The position numbers and the translations under genes are program-made. Under the pieces are notes generated by a model that saw only the letters and a list, made by a program, of their open reading frames with translations, made no database searches and was not told where the DNA came from. Positions 33,611 to 42,779 of a DNA stretch of 47,089 nucleotides are shown here, one piece after another (the first letter of the stretch is position 1; the number at the start of each line of letters is the position of its first letter). The DNA is from JAWXTP01 sp044433415 (GTDB lineage Bacteria; Bacteroidota; Bacteroidia; Bacteroidales; Rikenellaceae): positions 1 to 47,089 of the forward strand of contig JAWXTP010000008.1 in the NCBI GenBank assembly GCA_044433415.1, written 5' to 3'.

Positions 33611-35011
33611 ATGAAAAATAAGTATTCTGACCTTATCGAGCAAACTTTTGAGTTTCCTCAGGATGAGTTTTCTGTAACGAATCACGAATTAAATTTCCAC
33701 GACGTACCGTTGATGGATATAATTAAGCAATATGGTACACCATTAAAGGTTACTTATTTGCCAAAAATAAGCGCACAGATACAACGTGCTAAGCGTCTGT
33801 TTAATGTGGCAATGGCTAAGGTTGACTACAAGGGTAATTATAATTATTGTTACTGTACTAAAAGTTCACACTTTTCTTTTATTTTAGAAGAGGCTTTGAA
33901 GAATGATATTAATCTAGAGACTTCTTCGGCTTATGATATATTTCTTATTAATGCACTTTATGACAATGGGGTGATTGATAAAGATATTTTTATCGTGTGT
34001 AATGGTTTTAAACGTCAGTTGTATGTTGAGAATATAGCAGGACTTGTTAATAGTGGTTTTATTAATACGGTTGCTGTTCTTGATAATAAAGAGGAGTTGG
34101 ATAATCTTGACGAACTTATAGGTGATAATAAGGTTTGTAAGCTAGGTATGCGTATTGCTGCTGAGGAAGAGCCACGATTTGACTTTTACACATCACGCCT
34201 AGGTATTAGATACAATGATATTATTAGTTTTTATGAGCAAAAAATAAAAAATAATAAAAAGTTTGAACTTAAGATGCTTCACTTCTTTATCAATACAGGT
34301 ATACGTGATACAGCCTACTATTGGAGTGAGTTGAATAAGTGTATTAATATTTATTGTCAACTTAAAAAGGTTTGCCCTGAGTTAGATTCTTTAAATATTG
34401 GTGGTGGATTCCCTATTAAGAATTCATTGTCATTTGATTATGATTATGAATATATGACAGAAGAGATTATTGCTCAGATTAAAAATATTTGTAATCAATA
34501 TGATGTTGAGGAGCCTAATATTTTCACTGAATTTGGTTCTTTCACTGTAGGAGAGAGTGGTGCAACACTTTATTCTATTTTGAATCAAAAGAAACAGAAT
34601 GATAGAGAGTTGTGGTATATGATAGATAGTTCATTTATGACAACTTTACCTGATATTTGGGGTATAAATCAACGTTATATAATGCTAGCAATTAACAATT
34701 GGAACAAGGAGTATCAACGAGTGTTTTTAGGTGGGCTTACTTGTGATAGTGAAGACTATTATAATGCTGAAGCACACTCTAATGCTATTTATCTTCCTAA
34801 AATAGACCCAGGTGAGACTCAATATTTAGGTTTTTTCCACACGGGAGCTTACCAAGAGTCGTTAGGAGGTTATGGAGGTATACAACACTGCCTAATTCCT
34901 GCACCGAAGCATATTATTATTGATCGAGATAAGGATGATAATGATTATTATACTCGTCTTTTTGCTAAGGAGCAAAGTTATCGTTCAATGTTAAGAATAT
35001 TAGGATACTAA
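33611..35011 (+). CDS. speA: Fold-type III PLP decarboxylase, arginine-decarboxylase-like
   Basis: A 466-residue enzyme of the alanine-racemase-fold decarboxylases. The PLP-binding Lys84 lies in YCTKSSHFSF, the phosphate-binding Gly loop is LNIGGGFP, and the substrate-side Cys is in GLTCDSEDYYN. It is shorter than classical SpeA (about 630 residues) because the helical insert is absent, and it matches a Bacteroidetes group annotated as arginine decarboxylase, which would make agmatine for polyamine synthesis. Diaminopimelate or carboxynorspermidine decarboxylase are alternatives. A consensus promoter is upstream; fumarase follows after 66 bases. Confidence 0.68.
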   Translation: MKNKYSDLIEQTFEFPQDEFSVTNHELNFHDVPLMDIIKQYGTPLKVTYLPKISAQIQRAKRLFNVAMAKVDYKGNYNYCYCTKSSHFSFILEEALKNDINLETSSAYDIFLINALYDNGVIDKDIFIVCNGFKRQLYVENIAGLVNSGFINTVAVLDNKEELDNLDELIGDNKVCKLGMRIAAEEEPRFDFYTSRLGIRYNDIISFYEQKIKNNKKFELKMLHFFINTGIRDTAYYWSELNKCINIYCQLKKVCPELDSLNIGGGFPIKNSLSFDYDYEYMTEEIIAQIKNICNQYDVEEPNIFTEFGSFTVGESGATLYSILNQKKQNDRELWYMIDSSFMTTLPDIWGINQRYIMLAINNWNKEYQRVFLGGLTCDSEDYYNAEAHSNAIYLPKIDPGETQYLGFFHTGAYQESLGGYGGIQHCLIPAPKHIIIDRDKDDNDYYTRLFAKEQSYRSMLRILGY

Positions 35012-35077
35012 AATAAACAAAATAATTTAAAAGGGTGTTTTTAATGCCTTAATATAACCTATTAAATAACAATAGTT

Positions 35078-36682
35078 ATGTCTGAATTTAAATACCAAGA
35101 GCCGTTTCCATTATCGGCTGACGGCACAGAGTACCGTCTTTTAACTAAGGATTATGTGTCAACAATAGAAGTTGACGGACGTAAAATCTTAAAAGTTGCT
35201 CCTGAAGGTTTAGAGATGCTTTCTAAAGCTGCTTTTTCTGATGTGTCATTTTATTTAAGATCTGCACATCTTAAGAAATTACAAAATATTCTTCAAGATT
35301 CAGAAGCTACAGATAACGATAGATTTGTTGCTTACACTATGCTTCTTAACCAAACTGTAGCTGCTAAAGGTGAACTTCCTACTTGTCAAGATACTGGTAC
35401 TGCTATTGTTATTGGTAAAAAAGGTGAAGACGTATATACAGGTGCTAACGATGCTGAGGCTTTGTCTAAAGGTGTTTATGAAACATACAAAGAACGTAAC
35501 TTACGTTATTCTCAAGTTGTGCCTTTCACAATGACAGAAGAAAAAAATAGTGGTACAAACCTACCTGCTCAAATAGATCTATACGCTACTCAAGGTGCTA
35601 AATATGAATTCTTATTTGTAACTAAAGGTGGTGGTTCTGCTAATAAAACTTTCTTATACCAACAAACTAAAGCTCTTCTTAACGAGGAATCTTTAACAAA
35701 ATTTGTAAAAGAAAAAATCAAAGATCTAGGTACTAGTGCTTGTCCTCCTTATCACTTAGCTATAGTTATTGGTGGTACTTCTGCTGAGACTAACCTTGCA
35801 ACAGTGAAAAAAGCATCTGCTGGATACTATGACACTCTACCTACAGAAGGTAACGAAGGTGGTCAAGCGTTCAGAGACCTTGAATGGGAAGCTAAGATTA
35901 CTGAGATTTGCCAAAAAAGTGGTGTAGGTGCTCAGTTTGGTGGTAAATACTTAGTTCACGATGTTCGTGTTATTCGTTTACCTCGTCACGCTGCTAGCTG
36001 TCCAGTGGGCATAGGTGTAAGTTGTAGTGCTGATAGAAATATCAAAGCCAAAATCACTGAGGATGGTATCTTCCTAGAGCAACTAGAGAAAAACCCTGCT
36101 CAATTCCTACCTGCTGATGCTCCAATTCTTGCTCCAGCTGTGGAGATAGATCTTGATAAGGGAATGGATGCTGCTCTTGCAGAACTTTCTAAATACCCTG
36201 TTAAGACTCGTTTAAATATTAAAGGTACACTTATCGTAGCTCGTGACATAGCTCATGCTGAGATTAAGAAAATTCTTGATAGCGGTAAACCTATGCCTGA
36301 GTACTTCAAAAATCACCCTGTATATTATGCTGGTCCTGCAAAAACTCCAGTAGGTATGCCTTCAGGTAGTTTTGGCCCTACAACAGCTGGTCGTATGGAC
36401 TCTTATGTTGATTTATTCCAAGATAACGGTGGTTCTATGATTATGGTTGCTAAAGGTAACCGTTCTCAACAAGTAACTGACGCTTGTAAAAAACATGGTG
36501 GTTTCTATTTAGGTTCTATAGGTGGTCCTGCTGCTATCCTTGCAGAAACTAATATTAAATCTGTAGAGGTTGTTGACTTCCCAGAATTAGGAATGGAAGC
36601 TGTACGCAAGATTTATGTAGAAAACTTCCCGGCCTTCATCATAGTCGACGACAAGGGCAACGACTTCTTTCAGTTGCTGTAG
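35078..36682 (+). CDS. fumB: Class I fumarate hydratase
   Basis: A 534-residue iron-sulfur fumarase with alpha and beta parts fused, as in FumA/FumB. The cluster cysteines fit Cys103 in PTCQDTGTA, Cys in TSACPPYH and Cys in ISC-type VSCSADRN; GGGSANKT and PSGSFGPTTAGRMDSYVD are family motifs. It interconverts fumarate and malate in the cytoplasm, serving the TCA cycle or the reductive branch to succinate in anaerobes. The protein is normal, but its last 19 codons (36624-36682) end almost all in G or C, unlike the rest. FumA and FumB cannot be told apart here. Confidence 0.94.
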   Translation: MSEFKYQEPFPLSADGTEYRLLTKDYVSTIEVDGRKILKVAPEGLEMLSKAAFSDVSFYLRSAHLKKLQNILQDSEATDNDRFVAYTMLLNQTVAAKGELPTCQDTGTAIVIGKKGEDVYTGANDAEALSKGVYETYKERNLRYSQVVPFTMTEEKNSGTNLPAQIDLYATQGAKYEFLFVTKGGGSANKTFLYQQTKALLNEESLTKFVKEKIKDLGTSACPPYHLAIVIGGTSAETNLATVKKASAGYYDTLPTEGNEGGQAFRDLEWEAKITEICQKSGVGAQFGGKYLVHDVRVIRLPRHAASCPVGIGVSCSADRNIKAKITEDGIFLEQLEKNPAQFLPADAPILAPAVEIDLDKGMDAALAELSKYPVKTRLNIKGTLIVARDIAHAEIKKILDSGKPMPEYFKNHPVYYAGPAKTPVGMPSGSFGPTTAGRMDSYVDLFQDNGGSMIMVAKGNRSQQVTDACKKHGGFYLGSIGGPAAILAETNIKSVEVVDFPELGMEAVRKIYVENFPAFIIVDDKGNDFFQLL

Positions 36683-36703
36683 GTTTCGCTTCGAGAAGTG
36701 AGT

Positions 36704-36843
36704 GAAGGCTTTTCCCAATAACGGCCTACATTTTTCACCTTTTCCGAAAAAGAAGTGCTCACAACCTCGGGGTTGCTCCGCGTTCTTTTCCGAAAAACGC
36801 AAAAAATCTAAGCCATTTTTGGAAAAAGCGAACAATCCGTTTC
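36704..36843 (+). repeat. Dispersed structured element, copy 2
   Basis: This 140-base stretch starts 22 bases after the fumarase stop codon and aligns along its whole length with the minus strand of 28467-28327. The first 22 bases are identical, and TGCTCACA, TGCTCCGC and CCGTTTC are conserved. The predicted stem uses 36740-36754 and 36783-36797, topped by CAACC-TCGG-GGTTG. See the finding on covariation. Confidence 0.75.
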
Positions 36844-36910
36844 GCTATTAGGCACTCATGTAATCTAACATAGTGCTAGGTAAAGGCGACAAGCGACCGA
36901 ATAATATTAT

Positions 36911-36963
36911 AAAAAACTGAGTTAAGCTATAAATTTTTTATAGTTTAACTCAGTTTTTTTTAA
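36911..36963. terminator. Terminator after fumarase
   Basis: AAAAAACTGAGTTAAGCTATA (first 20 bases from 36911) pairs with the stretch at 36940-36960 with one G-T wobble, and further T residues follow. Confidence 0.8.
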
Positions 36964-36986
36964 GTAAGCATCCCAAATTAATCGTT

Positions 36987-37257
36987 TTTTGGGATAAATG
37001 GGACAAATGGGACGATTTGGACAGCGAAAAGCGTGGAAAGATTGCTAGATTCGTCATTGCGGACTTGACCCGCAATCTTGTCTTTCATCAACATGTTTGC
37101 GTTTATGTAATTACCAAATATAAATTCCCCAATTTTGCACAATTTATTTCCATCACTTTGTAAATGATTAATTCCACTATTATTTTACCATTATTTAGTC
37201 GCTTGGCGCTCATTGTCCCGATGTCCCGATGTCCCACTTGTCCCATCTGTCCCAAAA
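36987..37257. repeat. Inverted GGGAC repeat pair flanking a REP-like palindrome
   Basis: The 27-base stretch at 36987-37013, built of GGGACAAAT units, is repeated in inverse orientation at 37231-37257 with three mismatches. The enclosed 217 bases include ATTGCGG...CCGCAAT at 37056-37076, a REP-like palindrome. No gene lies between them. Confidence 0.6.
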
Positions 37258-37347
37258 TCGGACAATAACGGCACTCGTTGCCGTACTGATTTATTAAATA
37301 TAATACAGAAAAAAAGGATAAAATTTTCAATTCTATTTGAAAATTAT

Positions 37348-37355
37348 TATATTTG
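37348..37355 (+). promoter_or_regulatory. -7 box of the DUF4143 ATPase gene
   Basis: TATATTTG matches TAnnTTTG and lies 16 bases before the ATG at 37372. The -33 region (TTTTC at 37324-37328) is a poor match. Confidence 0.45.
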
Positions 37356-37371
37356 TGAAAAATATTCAGTT

Positions 37372-38649
37372 ATGATTGAAATATTGAACTCCATACAGAA
37401 GTATAATTACTGGAACAATAATAGTGTTGAGTCTGGTTATGAGCGTACGGCATATACCGAGAAGATAGGACAGTATGTCGGTAATAAATTAGTGAAAGTA
37501 TTAGTTGGTCAACGACGTGCAGGTAAAAGTTATATCTTACGACAGATTGCGGCGAAATTAATCAAAAAGGGCGTAAAAAGTGAGAATATACTATATGTAA
37601 ATAAAGAGTATATTGAACTTATTACGCTTCGTGGTGCTGTGGAGTTGGAGCAACTTTATAAAGCGTATCGCGAGAAGTTAAAGCCAGAGGGTAAGGTGTA
37701 TTTATTTATTGACGAGATACAATATATCGAAGAGTGGGAGCGATTTGTAAACTCACACTCTCAGGACTTTGCTGAACCATGCGAGTTGTTTATTAGTGGC
37801 TCAAATTCTAAGTTACTTTCGGGTGAATTAGCAACTATGTTGTCGGGTCGATATATTGAGTTTGAAATATTCCCATTTAGCTATTCAGAGTTCTGTGGTA
37901 TAACAGACCAATCACAAGGACGTGAGAGTTATAAAAAATACCTAGAAAGCGGTGCACTACCTGAGCTTTTTGAATTTCCAACGGAAGAGATGAAGAGAAA
38001 TTACGTTTCGTCAATCAAAGATACAATTATGTTAAGAGATATAGTTGCTAGGTTCAAAGTTAAGGATGTTAAATTACTAGACGATCTTTTTGTATATCTG
38101 GTGAATAGTGCTGCAAATATTATTTCGATAACAAATATTATAAACTTCTTTGCATCGAAAAAGCGTAAGACTAACTACGAGACCCTATCGTCATATATTA
38201 GTTATCTTGAAAGCACATTTCTTGTTCATCGCGCTGAGAGGTATAATATCAAGGGTAAAGAGACTATTTCGGGCAACTGCAAATATTATCTTAATGATTT
38301 GAGTTACCGTAATTATCTTTACTCAGGATATGGATATGGTATGGGCTATCTACTGGAGAACGCTATCTATTTATCATTACGACGTGCAGGATACGATGTT
38401 TATGTGGGTGTTGTAAAGAATGCAGAAGTTGATTTTGTAGCTACAAATGGAGAGAAAAGATTATATATCCAAGTGACACTACAACTTACAGAAGAGCAAA
38501 CTTTTGAACGAGAGTATCATTCATTAAAACTTATAAACGACAACTTCGATAAGTATGTAGTGAGTATGGATGATTATCGAATACCTACGAATGAGGGGAT
38601 AAGTCATGTGTCGGCTTGGGAGCTGGACACACTGCTTAGTAAAATTTAA
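37372..38649 (+). CDS. AAA-14/DUF4143 ATPase
   Basis: A 425-residue ATP-binding protein. Walker A GQRRAGKS is at 46-53, Walker B LFIDEIQYI at 111-119, and SGSNSKLLSGELATMLSGR carries the sensor region. The C-terminal DUF4143 domain, from about residue 210, ends with a restriction-like YLENAIYLSLRRAGYDVYVG and VDFVATNGEK. The frame extends upstream to 37213, but that part reads through the GGGAC repeats, so I use the ATG at 37372. These ATPases are widespread, often patchily distributed accessory genes of unknown function. It stands alone between dispersed repeats. Confidence 0.85.
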   Translation: MIEILNSIQKYNYWNNNSVESGYERTAYTEKIGQYVGNKLVKVLVGQRRAGKSYILRQIAAKLIKKGVKSENILYVNKEYIELITLRGAVELEQLYKAYREKLKPEGKVYLFIDEIQYIEEWERFVNSHSQDFAEPCELFISGSNSKLLSGELATMLSGRYIEFEIFPFSYSEFCGITDQSQGRESYKKYLESGALPELFEFPTEEMKRNYVSSIKDTIMLRDIVARFKVKDVKLLDDLFVYLVNSAANIISITNIINFFASKKRKTNYETLSSYISYLESTFLVHRAERYNIKGKETISGNCKYYLNDLSYRNYLYSGYGYGMGYLLENAIYLSLRRAGYDVYVGVVKNAEVDFVATNGEKRLYIQVTLQLTEEQTFEREYHSLKLINDNFDKYVVSMDDYRIPTNEGISHVSAWELDTLLSKI

Positions 38650-38723
38650 GGGAACTTCTAGAAACTGGATTTTAACGCTTTCAAATTCGAAATTGAATAA
38701 AACCAGTTTATATAACTCCCCTT
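38648..38723. repeat. Dispersed intergenic hairpin repeat, copy 2
   Basis: GGAACTTCTAGAAACTGG near the start is an imperfect reverse complement of CCAGTTTATATAACTCCCC near the end. The middle TCGAAATTGAATAAAACCAG is shared with 32803-32866. It lies between the convergent ATPase and TonB-receptor genes and may act as a terminator. Confidence 0.65.
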
Positions 38724-38752
38724 AATAAATTATTTACGTTTTTTGTAATAAT

Positions 38753-40645
38753 CTAGAATTTTAGATTTATTCCACAGTATACAGTAGCTCCAGGCATAGG
38801 GAAACCAGAGTTTATTACATACTCTTGATTTAATAGGTTTTCGCCTCGTGCGTATACTGCTAAATTTTGGTATATCTTGTATCTTGCTGTAATATTAACA
38901 AGAGTGAAGTTTTCGGTGGTGTTACCATCATCAGATATAGAGGTGTAAAGTCCATTGATATACTGTATACCTGCTGAGCCTGTAAATTTGCCTTTAGAGT
39001 AGTTTATTGTGCCATATACTTTATGTTTCGGTGCTGCTAGTACAGCATATTTCATATCTAGAAAACTGTAGTTTGCAGATAGGTTTACAGAATTAGAGAT
39101 AGAGTAGTTTAGCATTAATTCAGTACCAAAGTTTTCAACTTTCCCAGTGTTTACAAAAGTGTACACTCCATCTATAGGCATAGTCTCTATCATGTTTTCA
39201 CCATTAATGTAGAAAACACTAACCTCGTATGAGATTTTGTTGTTCATGATTTTCTGCTTCCATGTTAACTCATAATTCCATAAAGACTCAGGAAGTAAGT
39301 CAGGATTCTGAGTTGTGAACATGTACATGTCTTTGATAGTTGGGTTTCTAAAACCTTTGCTTGCTAGTAATTTTATGACACCAGTTTTTGAAGGATATAA
39401 AGACACTCCAACCTGAGGAATAGAGTTATTTCCAGTCATTGAATTGTGGTCGTAACGGTAGCCTATATTAAAGGTTGCGACACTACCTAACGACTGATTG
39501 AAATCTATGTATCCAGCTACATCGTCAGCGTGTTTGTCAACTAAAAGAATTTTAGATTCATCGTTAAATACATTGTTTGCTATACCTCCGAAACGTTGGT
39601 AGTCAGCTCCTAATGTTATACGGTTACCTTTAAATAGTGACGTACTTTGATAAAGGTTTACACCAAACATATTGTCTGTAGAGTTAAACACATAATTTGC
39701 AGGTGAGCCTCCCGTGTAATAACCATTGTCAATAGTATGTTCGCCCCAATTGTAGAAGAAACTTAATGCTCCCGAATTGTTTTCGTGGTTGTTATTAAGA
39801 GAAACTGAAGTCATACCTCTAGTAATACGAGAATCATTATCATAAATAGGGTTGTCTACCTCACCTGGGTTCGAAGCATTGAAGTGAGTGATGTTTAAAT
39901 CTGTTGTTATATTCCAATTGTCTGATAGCGTGTACCCGAATTTGGCATAACCTCCATATTGTTCAAAATCCATATTTTCACGGTGTCCATCTGAACGGTT
40001 ATAAGAACCTGATATATGAGAAGTAAACTTGTTTTTAGATATACTATTGCTAAGCTCAGTTGTTAGTGTGTTGTAAGAACCATAGCTAATATCTGCGTTG
40101 GTATTTACTCCATTCTCTTTAGCTTTTTTTGTTATGATATTTATAACTCCACCCATGGCATTAGACCCATACAGTACAGAAGCAGGGTTGCGTACTACTT
40201 CTACCTTTTCAGCCATCCATGATTGATAAGCATCTGCCATAGGGTGTCCCATGATACCCATGTATTGAGGGTGACCATCTATTAGTACTAACATCCCTGT
40301 AGTTGGAGAACCGCCAATGCCGCGCATTTTAATGCCACCAGAAGCCCCCGTTGATACTCCATAACCCATAACACCACGTGAAGTGATAAACAAGCTAGGT
40401 ACACTTTCTGAAAGTATAGATAGTATTGATTCTTGTTGTCGATTTTCTATAGTTTCGTTAGATATTACAGTTACGCTCATAGGCAGTAGCTTTATATCTA
40501 CTTCTTCTCTAGTTCCAGTTACTACGATTTCATCTAAGTTTATACTATCTTTATGTTGAGCAAAAGATGATATGTTGAACAAACCTAAACACAGTATAGA
40601 AATGATACTTACTTTCTTTTTTAAATCATGATAATTCTTTCTCAA
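38753..40645 (-). CDS. TonB-dependent outer-membrane receptor
   Basis: A 630-residue outer-membrane beta-barrel. The signal peptide covers about 1-29. A TonB-box-like LDEIVVTGTREE follows, then the plug domain with SIKMRGIGG-like GIKMRGIGGSPTTG and VEVVRNPASVLYGSNAMGGV. The barrel ends in a C-terminal Phe (CGINLKF), the usual assembly signal. The length suits a siderophore- or BtuB-type receptor more than a SusC protein (about 1000 residues). The ligand is unknown, and I see no cobalamin riboswitch or Fur-like site upstream. It lies alone. Confidence 0.9.
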   Translation of the reverse strand: MRKNYHDLKKKVSIISILCLGLFNISSFAQHKDSINLDEIVVTGTREEVDIKLLPMSVTVISNETIENRQQESILSILSESVPSLFITSRGVMGYGVSTGASGGIKMRGIGGSPTTGMLVLIDGHPQYMGIMGHPMADAYQSWMAEKVEVVRNPASVLYGSNAMGGVINIITKKAKENGVNTNADISYGSYNTLTTELSNSISKNKFTSHISGSYNRSDGHRENMDFEQYGGYAKFGYTLSDNWNITTDLNITHFNASNPGEVDNPIYDNDSRITRGMTSVSLNNNHENNSGALSFFYNWGEHTIDNGYYTGGSPANYVFNSTDNMFGVNLYQSTSLFKGNRITLGADYQRFGGIANNVFNDESKILLVDKHADDVAGYIDFNQSLGSVATFNIGYRYDHNSMTGNNSIPQVGVSLYPSKTGVIKLLASKGFRNPTIKDMYMFTTQNPDLLPESLWNYELTWKQKIMNNKISYEVSVFYINGENMIETMPIDGVYTFVNTGKVENFGTELMLNYSISNSVNLSANYSFLDMKYAVLAAPKHKVYGTINYSKGKFTGSAGIQYINGLYTSISDDGNTTENFTLVNITARYKIYQNLAVYARGENLLNQEYVINSGFPMPGATVYCGINLKF

Positions 40646-40738
40646 AATGACATTTTTATAAGTTTCTAATAGTTTTAATATTGTGAAGATAGTATAAATT
40701 TATAAAGAGTGGAAATTTAATTTTGGATATTTTTATAA

Positions 40739-40797
40739 AAAAAGAGTAAGAGGTTGAACTGAAAATAGTTTTCAATCCAACCTCTTACTCTTTTTTT
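40739..40797. terminator. Terminator after the AspT-type transporter
   Basis: AAAGAGTAAGAGGTTG (40741-40756) and CAACCTCTTACTCTTT (40778-40793) are exact reverse complements, with A and T runs on both sides. Confidence 0.85.
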
Positions 40798-40826
40798 AAA
40801 GAATGATTTATAACTGTGACATTTTC

Positions 40827-42503
40827 TTAAGAAAATAGGAGTATCATTAGCTGAGCACAAAGTACCCTTAAGAACATAGTTAAAGGGTAAACTGTAGCAT
40901 AACCAACAGCAGGAGCATCATTACCAGCAGTTGTGTTAGAATATGCTAATGCAGGAGGGTCTGTTGTGCTACCTGCCATAAGTCCCATAAGTGTAAAGTA
41001 GTTGATTTTTAAGAAATATCTACCAACAAAACCTACAATTAATAAAGGAACTACAGTGATTATAAAACCATAACCTATCCATGCTAAACCACCGCCATTA
41101 ATGATAGTTTCAACAAATCCATTACCAGCGCCAATACCAACGCATGCTAAGAAAATTGTGATACCTATCTCACGAAGTAAAAGGTTAGCACTTTGAGTAG
41201 TGTAAGTGATAAGGTGATATTTGTAACCAAAACGGCTAACAAGTATAGATGCGATAAGTGGACCACCAGCAAGACCTAACTTAACAGGTTGAGGAATGCC
41301 AGGGAACATAATAGGAATACTACCTAAAATGATACCTAATGCAATAGCAATAAAGATAGTGATAAGGTTAGGCTCGTTTAATGTTTTAAGCGAGTTACCA
41401 ACTATTTTTTCAACATTGCCAACAGCAGATTCAGTACCAACAACAGTAAGTTTATCTCCTAATTGAAGTTCTAGGTTAGGACTAGCAACAAGGTCAACAC
41501 CTGAACGAGTGATACGAGTGATGTTGATGCCATAAAGTTGACGTAGGTTAAGCTTACCAAGACGTTTGCCGTTAAGCTCATGTTTTGTAAGGATAATACC
41601 TTTAGTGACGAATTGACTTTCTAGACGAACCCATTGTTTACGACTCATGTCAAGTTCGCTACCTATAAGAGTTTTGATTATTTCAACATCATGTTCGTTT
41701 GTGATAACAAAAATCTTGTCATTTTCATTCAAAACAGTGTTTGCTGTAGCGATTTCAAGTTTATTTGTTGCACTGTGGTAAATACGAGAAACTACAAATT
41801 CGCGGTGCTGTAATAGAGGAGCTATTTCACAAACCTTTTTGCCGAAAATTGCAGGGTTTGTAATTAAAAGTGAGATAGGACGTGCCTCAACTCCACTTTT
41901 GTCGTCGTGGCTGTTTAACTCTTCAGTTTCTTTGTCGAAGTTAACACGGAAAATAGCTTTAATAGCAATGATAGATAATATAATACCAACAACACCTAAA
42001 GGATAGGCAACAGCATAACCCATTGCGATAGTGCCGTTAGCTTCACCTGTCATATCAGTGAAGGCTTGTTGAGCAGCGCCAAGACCAGGAGTATTAGTGA
42101 CAGCTCCTGATAAAATACCTACCATAGTAGGGATAGGAGTACCTGTAATATAGTGAATAATAAGAGTTATAGCTACACCTAGGAATACTACAGAAGCAGC
42201 TAGCATGTTTAACTTTATACCTCCCTCTTTGAATGACGAGAAAAAGCCAGGACCAACCTGCATACCAACGGAACTTACAAAAAGTATAAGACCAAATTCT
42301 TTAAAGAAGTGTAAAACCTCTGCGTTCATTGTAAGCCCGAAGTGTCCCATAACAATACCCACAAAAAGTACTAGTGTGATACCTAAAGAAACTCCAAAAA
42401 CTTTAATTTTTCCTAGTTGTATGCCTATCGCGATAACAACTGATAATAATAGGACAGAGTGTCCTATACCTGTTCCAAATACTAAATCTTGAATCCAACT
42501 CAT
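40827..42503 (-). CDS. AspT/YidE-type putative transporter
   Basis: A 558-residue inner-membrane protein with two hydrophobic halves, each of about five helices, around two cytoplasmic TrkA-C (RCK_C) domains at about 200-370. The repeated signatures FGLILFVSSVGMQVGPGF and GITIFLACVGIGAGNGF, and GAVTNTPGLGAAQQA and AGSTTDPPALAYSN, mark the AspT/YidE/YbjL duplication family. AspT itself exchanges aspartate for alanine; most members have no known substrate. A consensus promoter lies about 45 bases upstream and a strong hairpin downstream. Confidence 0.9.
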   Translation of the reverse strand: MSWIQDLVFGTGIGHSVLLLSVVIAIGIQLGKIKVFGVSLGITLVLFVGIVMGHFGLTMNAEVLHFFKEFGLILFVSSVGMQVGPGFFSSFKEGGIKLNMLAASVVFLGVAITLIIHYITGTPIPTMVGILSGAVTNTPGLGAAQQAFTDMTGEANGTIAMGYAVAYPLGVVGIILSIIAIKAIFRVNFDKETEELNSHDDKSGVEARPISLLITNPAIFGKKVCEIAPLLQHREFVVSRIYHSATNKLEIATANTVLNENDKIFVITNEHDVEIIKTLIGSELDMSRKQWVRLESQFVTKGIILTKHELNGKRLGKLNLRQLYGINITRITRSGVDLVASPNLELQLGDKLTVVGTESAVGNVEKIVGNSLKTLNEPNLITIFIAIALGIILGSIPIMFPGIPQPVKLGLAGGPLIASILVSRFGYKYHLITYTTQSANLLLREIGITIFLACVGIGAGNGFVETIINGGGLAWIGYGFIITVVPLLIVGFVGRYFLKINYFTLMGLMAGSTTDPPALAYSNTTAGNDAPAVGYATVYPLTMFLRVLCAQLMILLFS

Positions 42504-42548
42504 ATTATTCTATTTTATGTTGCAAATAAATTTCTTCCGATTTTCGAG

Positions 42549-42579
42549 CAAAGGTATATAAATCAGTTTTATTCTACAA
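42549..42579 (-). promoter_or_regulatory. Promoter of the AspT-type transporter gene
   Basis: On the minus strand TTG (42579-42577), 20 bases, then TACCTTTG (42556-42549). Confidence 0.65.
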
Positions 42580-42779
42580 TAGGTAAAAGTGCTTAGGTAA
42601 GTAATTATATAAAAACTCCTATTTAATAAAATAATTATTTAAAGCTATAAGATATTCAACTGAAACTATTTTTAGGAAGATGCGTAATTGTTTGAAGTAA
42701 AAATAGTAAAAAATGTAATATTAATTATTATGAAAAAAAATAATATTTTTTGAAAATAGTTTATTTTTTCTTTGATTTA
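42580..42779. other. Intergenic AT-rich sequence
   Basis: About 200 bases between the transporter promoter and the fold-back element. I see no gene, hairpin or promoter. Confidence 0.4.

Noticed and set aside
36587..36835. Minus-strand 82-residue frame crossing the fumarase end and element copy 2
   Set aside because: The matching strand of copy 1 does not keep the frame, and the base changes follow stem pairing and not codon position.
37213..37371. N-terminal extension of the DUF4143 ATPase
   Set aside because: It translates the GTCCC repeats and the promoter region; the ATG at 37372 gives the normal N-terminus.
40646..40738. Cobalamin riboswitch before the TonB receptor
   Set aside because: The gap of about 90 bases is too short and lacks the B12-box.
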